Of a DNA stretch of 64,000 bases, positions 45,145-53,456 are shown one piece after another. How positions within the stretch are numbered: position 1 is the first letter of the stretch; each line of letters begins with the position of its first letter. This stretch comes from Pararhizobium sp. A13 (GTDB taxonomy: Bacteria > Pseudomonadota > Alphaproteobacteria > Rhizobiales > Rhizobiaceae), in contig NZ_CP149511.1 of NCBI RefSeq assembly GCF_040126305.1, positions 930,001 to 994,000 of the forward strand, written 5' to 3'. A program made the translations under genes and the position numbers. Under the pieces are notes generated by a model. It ran no database searches, had not been told where the DNA came from, and worked only from the letters and a program-made list of their open reading frames with translations.

Positions 45145-46161
45145 ATGCCGTTCGTCCCGCTCCCCTTCGTCGTCGCCATCCTACTGATCGCTCTGTTCAC
45201 CACCGTTGTGCGGCGAGACGACGAGAGGCCTGCGAATCGTCCGTTTCTGGTACTCATTCTCGTCAGCGTGTTCCAATCGGTCCTCTCCGGCCTGCGCTGG
45301 GGGTATGGCGTGCAGGAGGTCATGTATCTTGCACCCGTGGGAGCCGCCACCGTGCCGCCGCTTGCCTATGCGGGGGTAGCTGCTCTGGTGCGCAAAAACC
45401 ACCAGCCGCTGTTGCGGCGTCTTGCTCTTCATGCCGGCCCCGCTATGGTCATCGTCGTCCTGCTGGCGACGTGGCGGGGCGCCATCGACGTGGCGCTCGT
45501 TGCAATCTTCGTTGCTTATGCGGTTGCGATCCTGCTTCTGATGCGGTCGGGGACCGATGCTTTGCGTCTAGCACCCTTCGAGGGGGCCGCACCCGCCTAC
45601 CGCGCCATCCTGTTTGCAGCCTTTGCGCTGCTTTTCTCGGCGGCGGTCGATACCTTCGTCTTTCTCGATCTGGCCTGGACGCAAGGGCAATACGCCCGGC
45701 CGGCAATCGCCATCGGTAATCTCGCGTTGCTCGCGATCCTGTCGATCGCCGCCGCTGCCGCTAGCGCGAGCCAAAGGCCTGTCGAGACGGTCGATGCCGG
45801 GTCAACACCCGAGGTGGCGGATGACAAGGAAACTATCGATGCAGTTCAGGCGCTGATGGAAACAAAGCGTGTCTACCGCGACGTCGATCTCAATCTCGAC
45901 CGGCTGGCCCGCAAACTGGGCATCCCCGCCCGCCAGATTTCTACGGCGATCAACCGGGCGACAGGCAAGAATGTCTCGCAATATGTCAACGAGCACCGGA
46001 TCGCGGAGGCCTGCTGGCTGCTTTCGGAAACGGGCGGGTCCGTGACCGAGATTATGTTCGACGTGGGTTTCCAGACCAAGTCCAACTTCAACCGCGAATT
46101 CCGCCGCGTAACCGAGATGACGCCGCTCGAATGGCGCGAGCGGAAGGCATCGAAGTCCTAG
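45145..46161 (+). CDS. Membrane-anchored AraC-family regulator
   Basis: 338 residues. The first ~210 hold about six to seven hydrophobic helices (FVVAILLIALFTTVV, VFQSVLSGLRWGYG, MVIVVLLATWRG, VALVAIFVAYAVAILLL and so on). The C-terminal ~100 residues are an AraC DNA-binding domain (LDRLARKLGIPARQISTAINRATG; VTEIMFDVGFQTKSNFNREFRRV). Such proteins bind DNA from the inner membrane. It precedes the efflux/lipoprotein-export operon on the same strand by 69 bases and is the obvious candidate regulator of it. Confidence 0.88.
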   Translation: MPFVPLPFVVAILLIALFTTVVRRDDERPANRPFLVLILVSVFQSVLSGLRWGYGVQEVMYLAPVGAATVPPLAYAGVAALVRKNHQPLLRRLALHAGPAMVIVVLLATWRGAIDVALVAIFVAYAVAILLLMRSGTDALRLAPFEGAAPAYRAILFAAFALLFSAAVDTFVFLDLAWTQGQYARPAIAIGNLALLAILSIAAAAASASQRPVETVDAGSTPEVADDKETIDAVQALMETKRVYRDVDLNLDRLARKLGIPARQISTAINRATGKNVSQYVNEHRIAEACWLLSETGGSVTEIMFDVGFQTKSNFNREFRRVTEMTPLEWRERKASKS

Positions 46162-46230
46162 ATCACGATTGAGCACGGCATCAAACACGTTTCAGGTCTC
46201 GTTTTCGCTCCGGCCGGTCATCATGGCCGA

Positions 46231-47364
46231 ATGAACACACATCTCAACCTCGGCACCGAACACGACCGAAAACTCGCCCAGACGCTCAAGTCCCTGTCGC
46301 TTGAAGCCGTCGCTCACGACATCGAGCCGCCGAAGCCAATGCTCCGGCGTCTTGTCCTTCTCGCCTCGCTTGCTGCGCTGATTTCCGCAACCGCCCTCGG
46401 TATCGTTTTCTATCGGCCGGATGTGGTTCGTCACATAGACACCATAGTCACCGCCCTGCCAAATCCGGCGAACACGACGGCCGACTCAGTTCCCGTGCCC
46501 GGAGAGGTGAAGCTGCCTCAAGGCGAGCGCAACGTGGAGCAATCCGCAATTCGCAATCCCATCCCGGTCAGCCGCGAGATCACCGGCTCCGGCTTCGTAG
46601 TCGCGCCCCGCATGACGACAGTCTTCTCGAAGTATGAAGGCAAGATCACGAACATCGTGGTCGAAGCGGGTGACCGCGTCGAGGCCGGTCAGGTTCTGGT
46701 CATGCTCGATGATGCCGGCGCCCGTTTCGCGCTCGAACAGGCAAAGGCGACGAAGGCGGCGGCAGACCTTGTGCTTGCTGCCCGCACCATCGATCTCGCG
46801 CAGGCCCGCTCTTCTTTGGATCGCACCGAAACCCTTGTTGCGCGCAACGCAGCCTCGCGCCAGCAGTTCGAAGACGCGCGCACTGCCGCCGAGCGGGCAT
46901 CCAATGCCGTCGCACAGGCCAAGCAGGAGCTTGCCAGCGCCGAGCTCTCCATCCGCATCGCCGAAGAACAGCTGGATGAACTCACCGTCCGCGCGCCCTT
47001 CGCAGGCACCGTCACGCGTCTTGACGCCCATGTCGGCGACACGTTGCTGGCGCGAGTCGACAGCGTTCGCGAAAGCCAGAGCCTGCTAACGATCACCGAT
47101 GCCACAAGGCTGATGATCGACGCCGACGTGGCAGAGACCAACATTGCGGCGCTCCGGCCCGGGCTGCACGGCGAAGCGGTGCTCGACGCCTTTCCCGACC
47201 GGCCCTTTGCCGTCGCGGTGCTGCGGCTGGCAGCGGTCGCCTCGGCCGAGAAGGGCACCGTGACGCTACGCCTGTCGCTCTCCGATCCGCCCGAAGGCAT
47301 CCGGCCGAACATGGCTGCGCGCATTCGTATCGCCCTCAACGAAGCAGGAGAAACCACGCGATGA
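46231..47364 (+). CDS. HlyD/MacA-like periplasmic adaptor (membrane fusion) protein
   Basis: 377 residues. A cytoplasmic N-terminus is followed by one transmembrane helix (RRLVLLASLAALISATALGIVF, ~39-60). Then come a biotinyl-lipoyl half-motif (GKITNIVVEAGDRVEAGQVLVML, ~136-158), an alpha-helical hairpin rich in Ala/Gln/Glu (~165-245), the second lipoyl half (LTVRAPFAGTVTRLDAHVGD) and a beta-barrel domain. Links an inner-membrane ABC exporter to the periplasm. Its stop overlaps the ATPase start (ATGA). Confidence 0.9.
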   Translation: MNTHLNLGTEHDRKLAQTLKSLSLEAVAHDIEPPKPMLRRLVLLASLAALISATALGIVFYRPDVVRHIDTIVTALPNPANTTADSVPVPGEVKLPQGERNVEQSAIRNPIPVSREITGSGFVVAPRMTTVFSKYEGKITNIVVEAGDRVEAGQVLVMLDDAGARFALEQAKATKAAADLVLAARTIDLAQARSSLDRTETLVARNAASRQQFEDARTAAERASNAVAQAKQELASAELSIRIAEEQLDELTVRAPFAGTVTRLDAHVGDTLLARVDSVRESQSLLTITDATRLMIDADVAETNIAALRPGLHGEAVLDAFPDRPFAVAVLRLAAVASAEKGTVTLRLSLSDPPEGIRPNMAARIRIALNEAGETTR

Positions 47365-48068
47365 CACAAACCATCCACCATGACCCCTATATCGCGCTCA
47401 GCGGTATCAAGAAGGGATACCGCATTGGCGGAGAGGCGATCCCGATCTTCTCCGGCCTCGATCTCGCCATCCCGCGCGGCGATTTCGCCGCCGTCATGGG
47501 CCCGTCCGGATCGGGAAAATCAACGCTGCTCAATATGCTGGCCGGCATCGACCGACCGGATGCCGGAACCTTGCGCATCGGCACCAGCCGGCTCGATCAG
47601 ATGGGCGAAGCCGCGCGCTCGTCCTGGCGGGCGCACAACATGGGCATCGTCTTCCAGTTCTACAATCTACTGCCGATGCTCAACGCCGCGCAGAATGTCG
47701 AACTGCCGCTGCTGCTCAAGCCCCTGTCGGCCAAGGAGCGGCGCATAAGGGTCGAAAAAGTTCTCGATCTCGTCGGGCTCGCCGGCCGGGAGAAGCAATA
47801 TCCGGCGATGATGTCCGGCGGCCAGCAACAACGCGTCGGCATCGCCCGCGCTATCGTGTCCGATCCAGGCCTGTTGCTCTGCGACGAGCCGACCGGAGAC
47901 CTCGACCGCAAATCCGCCGATGAGGTGCTGGAGATGCTGCGGTATCTCAACCGCATGCTGGAAAAGACCATCGTCATGGTGACGCATGATCCGCAGGCAG
48001 CCCTTTATGCCAGGCGGACACTGCATCTCGACAAGGGCGATTTCGTCGAAGAGAAGGGGGCCGCCTGA
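47361..48068 (+). CDS. ABC exporter ATPase (MacB/LolD type)
   Basis: 235 residues. Walker A GPSGSGKST, Q-loop FQFYNLLPMLNAAQNVELPL (the 'VFQ..NLLP..TA..NV..PL' pattern of LolD/MacB), signature MSGGQQQRVGIARAI, Walker B LLCDEPTGDLD and TMVTHD... (MVTHDPQ). Powers mechanotransmission-type export with the two FtsX-like proteins that follow. Overlaps both neighbours by one to four bases. Confidence 0.93.
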   Translation: MTQTIHHDPYIALSGIKKGYRIGGEAIPIFSGLDLAIPRGDFAAVMGPSGSGKSTLLNMLAGIDRPDAGTLRIGTSRLDQMGEAARSSWRAHNMGIVFQFYNLLPMLNAAQNVELPLLLKPLSAKERRIRVEKVLDLVGLAGREKQYPAMMSGGQQQRVGIARAIVSDPGLLLCDEPTGDLDRKSADEVLEMLRYLNRMLEKTIVMVTHDPQAALYARRTLHLDKGDFVEEKGAA

Positions 48069-49210
48069 TGACCTTCTTCGATCTCGCCCGAAGGAATGCC
48101 TGGCGAAAGCCGCTGCGCACCCTGCTCGTCATGGTCTGCGTCGCCGTCGCCTTCCTGATCTATGGCCTCACGGCCAGCTTCCTCGCCGGCGCGCAAGGCG
48201 CATCGGCCGCGAGCGACGAAATCCTCGGCGTCATGAGCGCCAGCGGCCGCACGCAACCCCTGCCGATGGCCCACATGTCCCGGCTCGCCGCCGATCCCGG
48301 CTTTGCGGCATTGGCTTACATGACGCGGCTGCGCGGCTTCGTTGAGGTCGAGAAGAACGTCGTCGCCGTCAGTGCCGCCGATCCCGAACTGCTGATGGCC
48401 GCCAACGGCAGGGGCCTCGGGCTGACGCCTGATCTCGTGGCGGCAATCGGGCAGGGACGCGACAAGGTGCTGGTCGGCCGAGCGCTTGCTGATGCGCAGG
48501 AATGGACTGTAGGCCAGCATATCACGGTCACCGCCTTCGACACGGCAAGACAGGACGGCAGCCGCGACTGGCGCTTCGAGGTCGCCGGCATCTTCGAGGG
48601 CGAGAACGCCTCGACCGATACCTACTTCATCATCGCCCGCTACGATTATGTGAATGCTGTGCGGGCGAAGGGCAAGGATACGGTGGATGCCTTCATCGTC
48701 CGTCCGCGCGCCGGCGTGCCGCCGGGGGAGATTGCCGCCCGGATAGATACCCTCTTCGCCAACTCTGTCGCACCAACGCGCACACAATCGGAAAAGCAGT
48801 TTCTCGAAGCCTTCTTGCGCCAGTATGCCGATATCGGCCTGATCGTGAACCTTGTTGTGGGAGCCGCCTTCGTTACCCTTCTGATGATCGTCGCCAACAC
48901 CATGGTTCTTGCCGTACGCGAACGCACCTTCGAGATCGGCGTGCTGAAGACGCTCGGTTTTTCGCGGTTGCGGATCATGGCGCTGGTTCTCGGTGAGACC
49001 CTCTTCGTCTTTGCCGTCGGCGGGGCTGTCGGCCTTGCCCTGGCCAAGCTCGCGACCGCGCTTGCCGGCCCTGAACTCGGCCTGGTCTTCTCCCCGCTGA
49101 TCTTCGCCAAGGCGCTTGCGATCATCGCCGTCTTCGGTCTTGCCACCGGTGCGTTGCCGGCCTTCAACGCGATGCGAATCTCCATCATCGAAGCTTTCAG
49201 AACGAGGTAG
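48068..49210 (+). CDS. FtsX-like ABC exporter permease, first
   Basis: 380 residues. An N-terminal membrane helix (TLLVMVCVAVAFLIYGLTASFL) is followed by a large periplasmic MacB-PCD-like domain (~45-250) and three C-terminal helices (LIVNLVVGAAFVTLLMIVANTMVLAVRER; ETLFVFAVGGAVGLALAKL; ALAIIAVFGLATGALPAF). The VRERTFEIGVLKTLGFSRLRI loop contacts the ATPase. Start shares a base with the ATPase stop (TGATG). Confidence 0.9.
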   Translation: MTFFDLARRNAWRKPLRTLLVMVCVAVAFLIYGLTASFLAGAQGASAASDEILGVMSASGRTQPLPMAHMSRLAADPGFAALAYMTRLRGFVEVEKNVVAVSAADPELLMAANGRGLGLTPDLVAAIGQGRDKVLVGRALADAQEWTVGQHITVTAFDTARQDGSRDWRFEVAGIFEGENASTDTYFIIARYDYVNAVRAKGKDTVDAFIVRPRAGVPPGEIAARIDTLFANSVAPTRTQSEKQFLEAFLRQYADIGLIVNLVVGAAFVTLLMIVANTMVLAVRERTFEIGVLKTLGFSRLRIMALVLGETLFVFAVGGAVGLALAKLATALAGPELGLVFSPLIFAKALAIIAVFGLATGALPAFNAMRISIIEAFRTR

Positions 49211-49215
49211 TCCCC

Positions 49216-50415
49216 ATGTCGTCCCACACCAAACAAGCGCTCGTGATGATCCGGGCTAGCCTCTCCAGCCTCCCGCGCCGTCTCGCGATTTCACTCTCCA
49301 TGGCCCTGTCGGTCGCGTTTGTGGTCTGCGTGCTTGCCGGGTTTCTTTCCATGGCGAAAGGCTTCGAGACGGCGCTGGCCGGAGCCGGCTCGCCCTTGGT
49401 GGCCGTCGTTCTCGGCGGCGGCACCAATCAGGAGACGGGCTCGGACATCCCCGCAGCCATCATCCGTACGCTTGATGCCATGACCGGCGACATGGGTGTT
49501 ACTCGAGATGCCAAAGGCAATCTCGTCGCGTCCCGCGAGATCGTTGTGCCCGTCGACGTCAAGGAGGCGGCGGACGAAGCCACACGGACGTTGGCCCTGC
49601 GCGGCATGGATGCGGCAGGAACAGCGATCCGCGATGGCATCACCCTCTCGGCGGGGCGCGACTTCACGCCAGGTGACCGCGAGATCGTGGTCGGCGACCG
49701 TCTCGCCGGTGAATTTGGTTTGGGCGTCGGTGACTCCGTCCGGCTCGGTGCGGTCGACTGGACGGTAGTGGGTCATTTTTCCGCCCATGGCAGCGCCTTC
49801 GAATCCGAACTATGGGCCGATCTTGATGCGGTACGCTCGGCCTTCGACCGGCAGGGGCAGGTCCAGAGCCTCCGGCTTCGCCTCACCGATCCGGCCTCCA
49901 TCAAACTGTTGCAGGACAAGCTCGCCACGATCACCACCACGCCTTTGGTGGCCTTATCCGAAGCCGATCTCTATTTCGCGCAATCCGGACGAACGGCAAG
50001 TCTGATCCGCATGTTCGGCTGGCCGGTCGCGCTGCTGATGGCCTTGGGTGCGACGGCGGGCGCACTCAACACAATGATGAGCTCCGTTTCCGACCGGACC
50101 GTCGAGATCGCCACCGTCCGCGCGCTCGGCTTCAGCCGGCTCTCGACCTTTCTCGGAACATGGGTCGAAGCCATATTGCTCGCAAGTGCCGGTGTCATCC
50201 TCGGCCTCTTGGCATCTTGGCTGATCGTCAACGGCTGGCAGGCGAGCACCATCGGCGCGAACAACGCTCGCATGGCCTTCCAGCTCACAGTGACATCGGA
50301 CGTCATTCTGACCTCAGGCCTTCTCGGCCTCGCGATCGGTATCCTCGGCGGCGCGCTTCCCGCAATCGCAGCAACGAGGCTGCCGCTGACGGCGGCGCTC
50401 CGGGCACGAGGTTAG
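49216..50415 (+). CDS. FtsX-like ABC exporter permease, second
   Basis: 399 residues with the same layout as the first: helix (~22-46), periplasmic domain, three C-terminal helices. The ATPase-contact loop reads SDRTVEIATVRALGFSRLSTF. Together the pair forms a heterodimer, as in LolC/LolE-type systems, rather than a MacB homodimer. Five bases after the first permease gene; last in the operon. Substrate unknown (lipoprotein, peptide or drug). Confidence 0.9.
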   Translation: MSSHTKQALVMIRASLSSLPRRLAISLSMALSVAFVVCVLAGFLSMAKGFETALAGAGSPLVAVVLGGGTNQETGSDIPAAIIRTLDAMTGDMGVTRDAKGNLVASREIVVPVDVKEAADEATRTLALRGMDAAGTAIRDGITLSAGRDFTPGDREIVVGDRLAGEFGLGVGDSVRLGAVDWTVVGHFSAHGSAFESELWADLDAVRSAFDRQGQVQSLRLRLTDPASIKLLQDKLATITTTPLVALSEADLYFAQSGRTASLIRMFGWPVALLMALGATAGALNTMMSSVSDRTVEIATVRALGFSRLSTFLGTWVEAILLASAGVILGLLASWLIVNGWQASTIGANNARMAFQLTVTSDVILTSGLLGLAIGILGGALPAIAATRLPLTAALRARG

Positions 50416-50424
50416 CAAAAATGT

Positions 50425-50694
50425 TTATTGAGCCGGCCGGCTCATACCCAAACGGCGCATTTCCCGATAGACGGTGGAGCGTCCAAATCCAAGTTGCCGA
50501 GCCGCTTCGGCAGGCGGCGTTCTCGCCTCGATGAGTTTGATCGCCGCTTCGACCCTTTCATGTCGCGCGGCTGCCTGCCAGGCTGTTTGCCTTTTGCCCG
50601 CGCGGCCGCGATACCGCCTTTTGTTCGCTCCTGTCGCGCATGGCCAATGCCAGACTGGGCCAGGGACGCCTACATCCGCGAGGACCTTGTTCAT
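50425..50694 (-). pseudogene. Serine recombinase (resolvase/invertase), C-terminal remnant with frameshift
   Basis: The end of the frame reads VEAAIKLIEARTPPAEAARQLGFGRSTVYREMRRLG, the C-terminal DNA-binding helix-turn-helix of Hin/Tn3-type resolvases. In the adjacent frame upstream the expected GGIAAARAKGKQPGRQP (the linker after the catalytic domain) can be read, so a frameshift separates them. The catalytic Ser domain is missing. It marks the right end of the export operon as a recombination site. Confidence 0.7.
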
Positions 50695-51110
50695 GCTCGA
50701 CTGGCTTGAAACTCCTGCACTGCGCCTGGGTCAGTGAAGTGCGTGTTTGTGATGGTGCATTCGGTTTTCGAGGTCGATCATCCTCATTTTCACGAGGTTA
50801 TTCGGCGCATTGATGCAGCGCGTGTTGTTAGGAAATTCAGCTATCATCAGGATTCTTCTGCGGTCCTTAGCCAAGTCGCCGAGCTCGGCTTGGACAAAGC
50901 CCTTATCGAGTACGCCCCTCTGAGCGAGTTCTGAGTAACGATCCCTCACATCCTGCGGTGGCGAGATAGACCGGTTGTACATCAATTTCATCAGAGACTG
51001 CGTGGGCTTCACGCGAATCTCATCGATGCGTCCGTATGATCGGCGAGGATACGGACGCGTCCACTCCGGAGGCAAGTCGCGCGGATCGGGACGGAGCCGC
51101 CATTGAACGG
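50695..51110. other. Gap with no recognisable gene
   Basis: Short frames on both strands show no family I know. This may be debris of the element that carried the broken resolvase. Confidence 0.3.
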
Positions 51111-51617
51111 TTACCTGAAATCCGCCAGCGATGCGGCGATGTCTGCGATGGAGCGGAAGAGGATGAGCGGATCGTCCTTCGAAGGCATGAAACCTCGCCG
51201 CCGCCAGAATTCAGCGGCCTCCTCGTCGACGGCATTGACCATCAAGGCCCGCCCGCCGATCAGTGCGGCAGCCTGAACGCAGCGCTGGAGGGCGTGCTTC
51301 ACCAGACCCGTGCCAATGCCGCACCCCGCCCATTCCGTATCGGTGGCGAGTTGACCGAGAAGCAGGCAGGGGACCGGATCGGGTGGTTGCCCCGTCCGAA
51401 TTGAGCGCGGCAAGATCGAGGGAACCACAGCCGTAGGGGCAAGACCGTAGTAGCCGACCACCCGCCCGGCCTCGTGGACGACGAGAACGGCCGTGAAGCC
51501 CCTTTGCTGATTGGAGAGGGCGCGCGTCTTCAGCCAGCGATCGAGCGTGGGTTTGCCGCAGGAGAAGTCGGAAACGTCATGCGTGGCGGTAAGCGGTTCG
51601 GGAGCCGATAGCGACAC
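51111..51617 (-). CDS. GNAT-family toxin (TacT/AtaT-like acetyltransferase)
   Basis: 168 residues from GTG 51617. The N-terminal F.CG.P.LD.WL pattern (DFSCGKPTLDRWLKTRA) and the acetyl-CoA loop LLLGQLATDTEWAGCGIGTGLVKHAL are typical of toxins that acetylate aminoacyl-tRNA. VVGYYGLAPTAV and the C-terminal RRRGFMPSKDDPL complete the fold. Four bases downstream of its antitoxin gene. The pair looks intact. Confidence 0.88.
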   Translation of the reverse strand: MSLSAPEPLTATHDVSDFSCGKPTLDRWLKTRALSNQQRGFTAVLVVHEAGRVVGYYGLAPTAVVPSILPRSIRTGQPPDPVPCLLLGQLATDTEWAGCGIGTGLVKHALQRCVQAAALIGGRALMVNAVDEEAAEFWRRRGFMPSKDDPLILFRSIADIAASLADFR

Positions 51618-51620
51618 GTC

Positions 51621-51920
51621 TCACCGCTTCGCCACGTAGCCGGGTTCCCAGGGTGCGGGCCGCTTGGCAAGCTCCACCATCTCGGGAACCGGAGCTGCCG
51701 GACGGGACAGGACTTCCATGAAATCGGCGAATCCTTCAGGACTCATGCGGACCAGCCCCTGCTCCATGACGACTTCTTCGGCCGCGCGCACGGCGGCGTC
51801 GCGCACAAAGTCCGTGCGCGAGCGGCCGCGTAGGCCGGCAGCACGATCGATCATTGCAACGTCCGCGGCGGGCAGACGCATTGCGATCGGGTATTCCTTG
51901 CGTTCGACGGTGGTGGTCAT
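51621..51920 (-). CDS. DUF1778-family (RHH) antitoxin
   Basis: 99 residues. RHH core AMRLPAADVAMIDRAAGLRGRSRTDFVRDAAVRAAEE followed by a toxin-binding tail ending PAPWEPGYVAKR. Neutralises the GNAT toxin encoded next and represses the operon. The ATG at 51920 follows GGAGATAAGCC at good spacing. Confidence 0.88.
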   Translation of the reverse strand: MTTTVERKEYPIAMRLPAADVAMIDRAAGLRGRSRTDFVRDAAVRAAEEVVMEQGLVRMSPEGFADFMEVLSRPAAPVPEMVELAKRPAPWEPGYVAKR

Positions 51921-52284
51921 GGCTTATCTCCTTGAGCGGAAGATAGGGCCTTGTATCGCTAAATGCAATACGCCAACGTGAATTCCGTTCGAGGGTTGCT
52001 CAGCATCGATAAAAGGGCATTCTGAGAACAGCCACCGAGGAGCTCGCATGCGTCAGGAACCGGTTTCGCGGAGTTTTCATGGGTCATTCACTATGCCAGC
52101 GCACGCTGTTCTTCGCTGGCATACTCCGTGATGCGCGCATCCACTCCTGCTGACGCCGACTGTTCGCCTTTGAACCGGCGCGTCCGTCGAGGACACCATC
52201 ACGGCGATCCCCAACGATACGCGCCTTGATCGCGAGGGCCTTCGCCATATTTGGGTAACAAATCCAGGAACGGAGATAGGGCAA
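51921..52284. other. Gap before the msrB remnant
   Basis: A 9-bp stem, ATGCCAGCG (52093-52101) with CGCTGGCAT (52114-52122), is present, with no T run. No gene recognised. The segment should hold the promoters of the antitoxin and methionine-sulfoxide-reductase units. Confidence 0.35.
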
Positions 52285-52726
52285 ATGACCTATACAAAAA
52301 CTGACGAAGCGGTCAGGAAGCTTACGCCCGAGCAGTATCGGGTAACCCAGCTGAACGGCACCGAACGCCCCTTTACAGGAGTATCATGACAACAAAGTGC
52401 CGGGGATCTACGTCGACGTCGTTTCCGGCGAACCGCTTTTCGCCTCGGCCGACAAGTTCGATTCCGGCTGCGGCTGGCCGAGCTTTACCAAACCGATCGT
52501 ATCGGTAAATATCAAGGAACTGCAGGATGACTCCTACCGCATGACCCGCACCGAGGTGCGCTCCGAGCATGGCGACAGTCACCTCGGCCATGTGTTTCCC
52601 GACGGCCCTCCAGACCGGGGCGGCCTGCGTTACTGCATCAATTCTGCAGCGCTCCGCTTCATTCGGCGCGGGGAAATGGAGGCTGAGGGCTACGGCGCGT
52701 TTATCGACCAGGTAGAGGAGATCTAA
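52285..52726 (+). pseudogene. msrB: Methionine sulfoxide reductase B, frameshifted
   Basis: ATG 52285 starts MTYTKTDEAVRKLTPEQY...ERPFTG, but the frame stops at TGA 52387-52389. The continuation ([21 protein letters not shown]...) runs in another frame from about 52379 to the stop at 52724-52726. The shift lies in ACAGGAGTATCAT, equivalent to a loss of two bases in the Gly-Glu codons. The remaining part has [18 protein letters not shown] and the catalytic Cys in [15 protein letters not shown] at 52397 might allow a shortened product missing ~38 residues. Normally reduces methionine-R-sulfoxide. Confidence 0.8.
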
Positions 52727-53230
52727 ATGACCGAGAAAGCTGTTTTGGCTGGTGGTTGCTTCTGGGGGATGCAAGACTTGATCCGCAAGCTCCCCGGGGT
52801 CATTGCGACCCGCGTGGGCTACACCGGCGGCGATGTACCGAACGCGACGTACCGCAATCACGGCACCCACGCCGAGGCCATCGAGATCGTCTTCGATCCC
52901 GAGACGATCAGCTACAGGCGGATACTGGAGTTCTTTTTCCAGATCCACGATCCCACCACCAAGAACCGGCAGGGCAACGACATCGGCGTTTCCTACCGGT
53001 CCGCCATCTACTACGTCGACGATGAGCAGAAGCGAATAGCCGAGGACGCCATCGCAGACGTCGATGCTTCGGGTCTGTGGCCGGGCAAGGCGGTGACTGA
53101 AGTCGAGGCGGTGGGAGACTTTTGGGAGGCGGAGCCGGAGCACCAGGATTACCTGGAGCACTACCCTAATGGCTATACCTGCCACTACCCGCGTCCCAAC
53201 TGGGTGCTGCCCCGGCGGTCGGCGGCCTAA
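52727..53230 (+). CDS. msrA: Methionine sulfoxide reductase A
   Basis: 167 residues, starting immediately after the msrB stop. Active-site GGCFWG (~9-14) with the catalytic Cys, then [28 protein letters not shown] and the C-terminal [16 protein letters not shown]. Reduces methionine-S-sulfoxide in proteins, with thioredoxin. Because msrB upstream is frameshifted, its expression might depend on translational restart. A G/C-rich hairpin follows the gene (53233-53256). Confidence 0.95.
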   Translation: MTEKAVLAGGCFWGMQDLIRKLPGVIATRVGYTGGDVPNATYRNHGTHAEAIEIVFDPETISYRRILEFFFQIHDPTTKNRQGNDIGVSYRSAIYYVDDEQKRIAEDAIADVDASGLWPGKAVTEVEAVGDFWEAEPEHQDYLEHYPNGYTCHYPRPNWVLPRRSAA

Positions 53231-53232
53231 TA

Positions 53233-53256
53233 GCCGGCCGCCTATCTTCGGCCGGC
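53233..53256 (+). terminator. Hairpin after msrA
   Basis: GCCGGCCG (53233-53240) and CGGCCGGC (53249-53256) form a perfect 8-bp stem right after the msrA stop; no T run, so factor-independent termination is uncertain. Confidence 0.5.
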
Positions 53257-53456
53257 GATTACTGTCGTCTTGGTGTCAACTCCGAATGGCCCGGCGATAC
53301 GCAGGGCGCACGGAAGTGAGTACGCCATGCAGTTTGCCACGTCTTCCGAGCGCGGCACAGATATACGAGCGAAGGTTGAGCTTGGAACAGGCGTCGGGAC
53401 GGTCGATCTTGTTGCCGATGTGGATTGATCAGTGCCTACAGCGAAGGAGCTTCACC

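Noticed and set aside
50731..51075. 114-codon minus-strand frame
   Set aside because: No recognisable domain, no ribosome site and poor codon pattern; treated as an unassigned gap.
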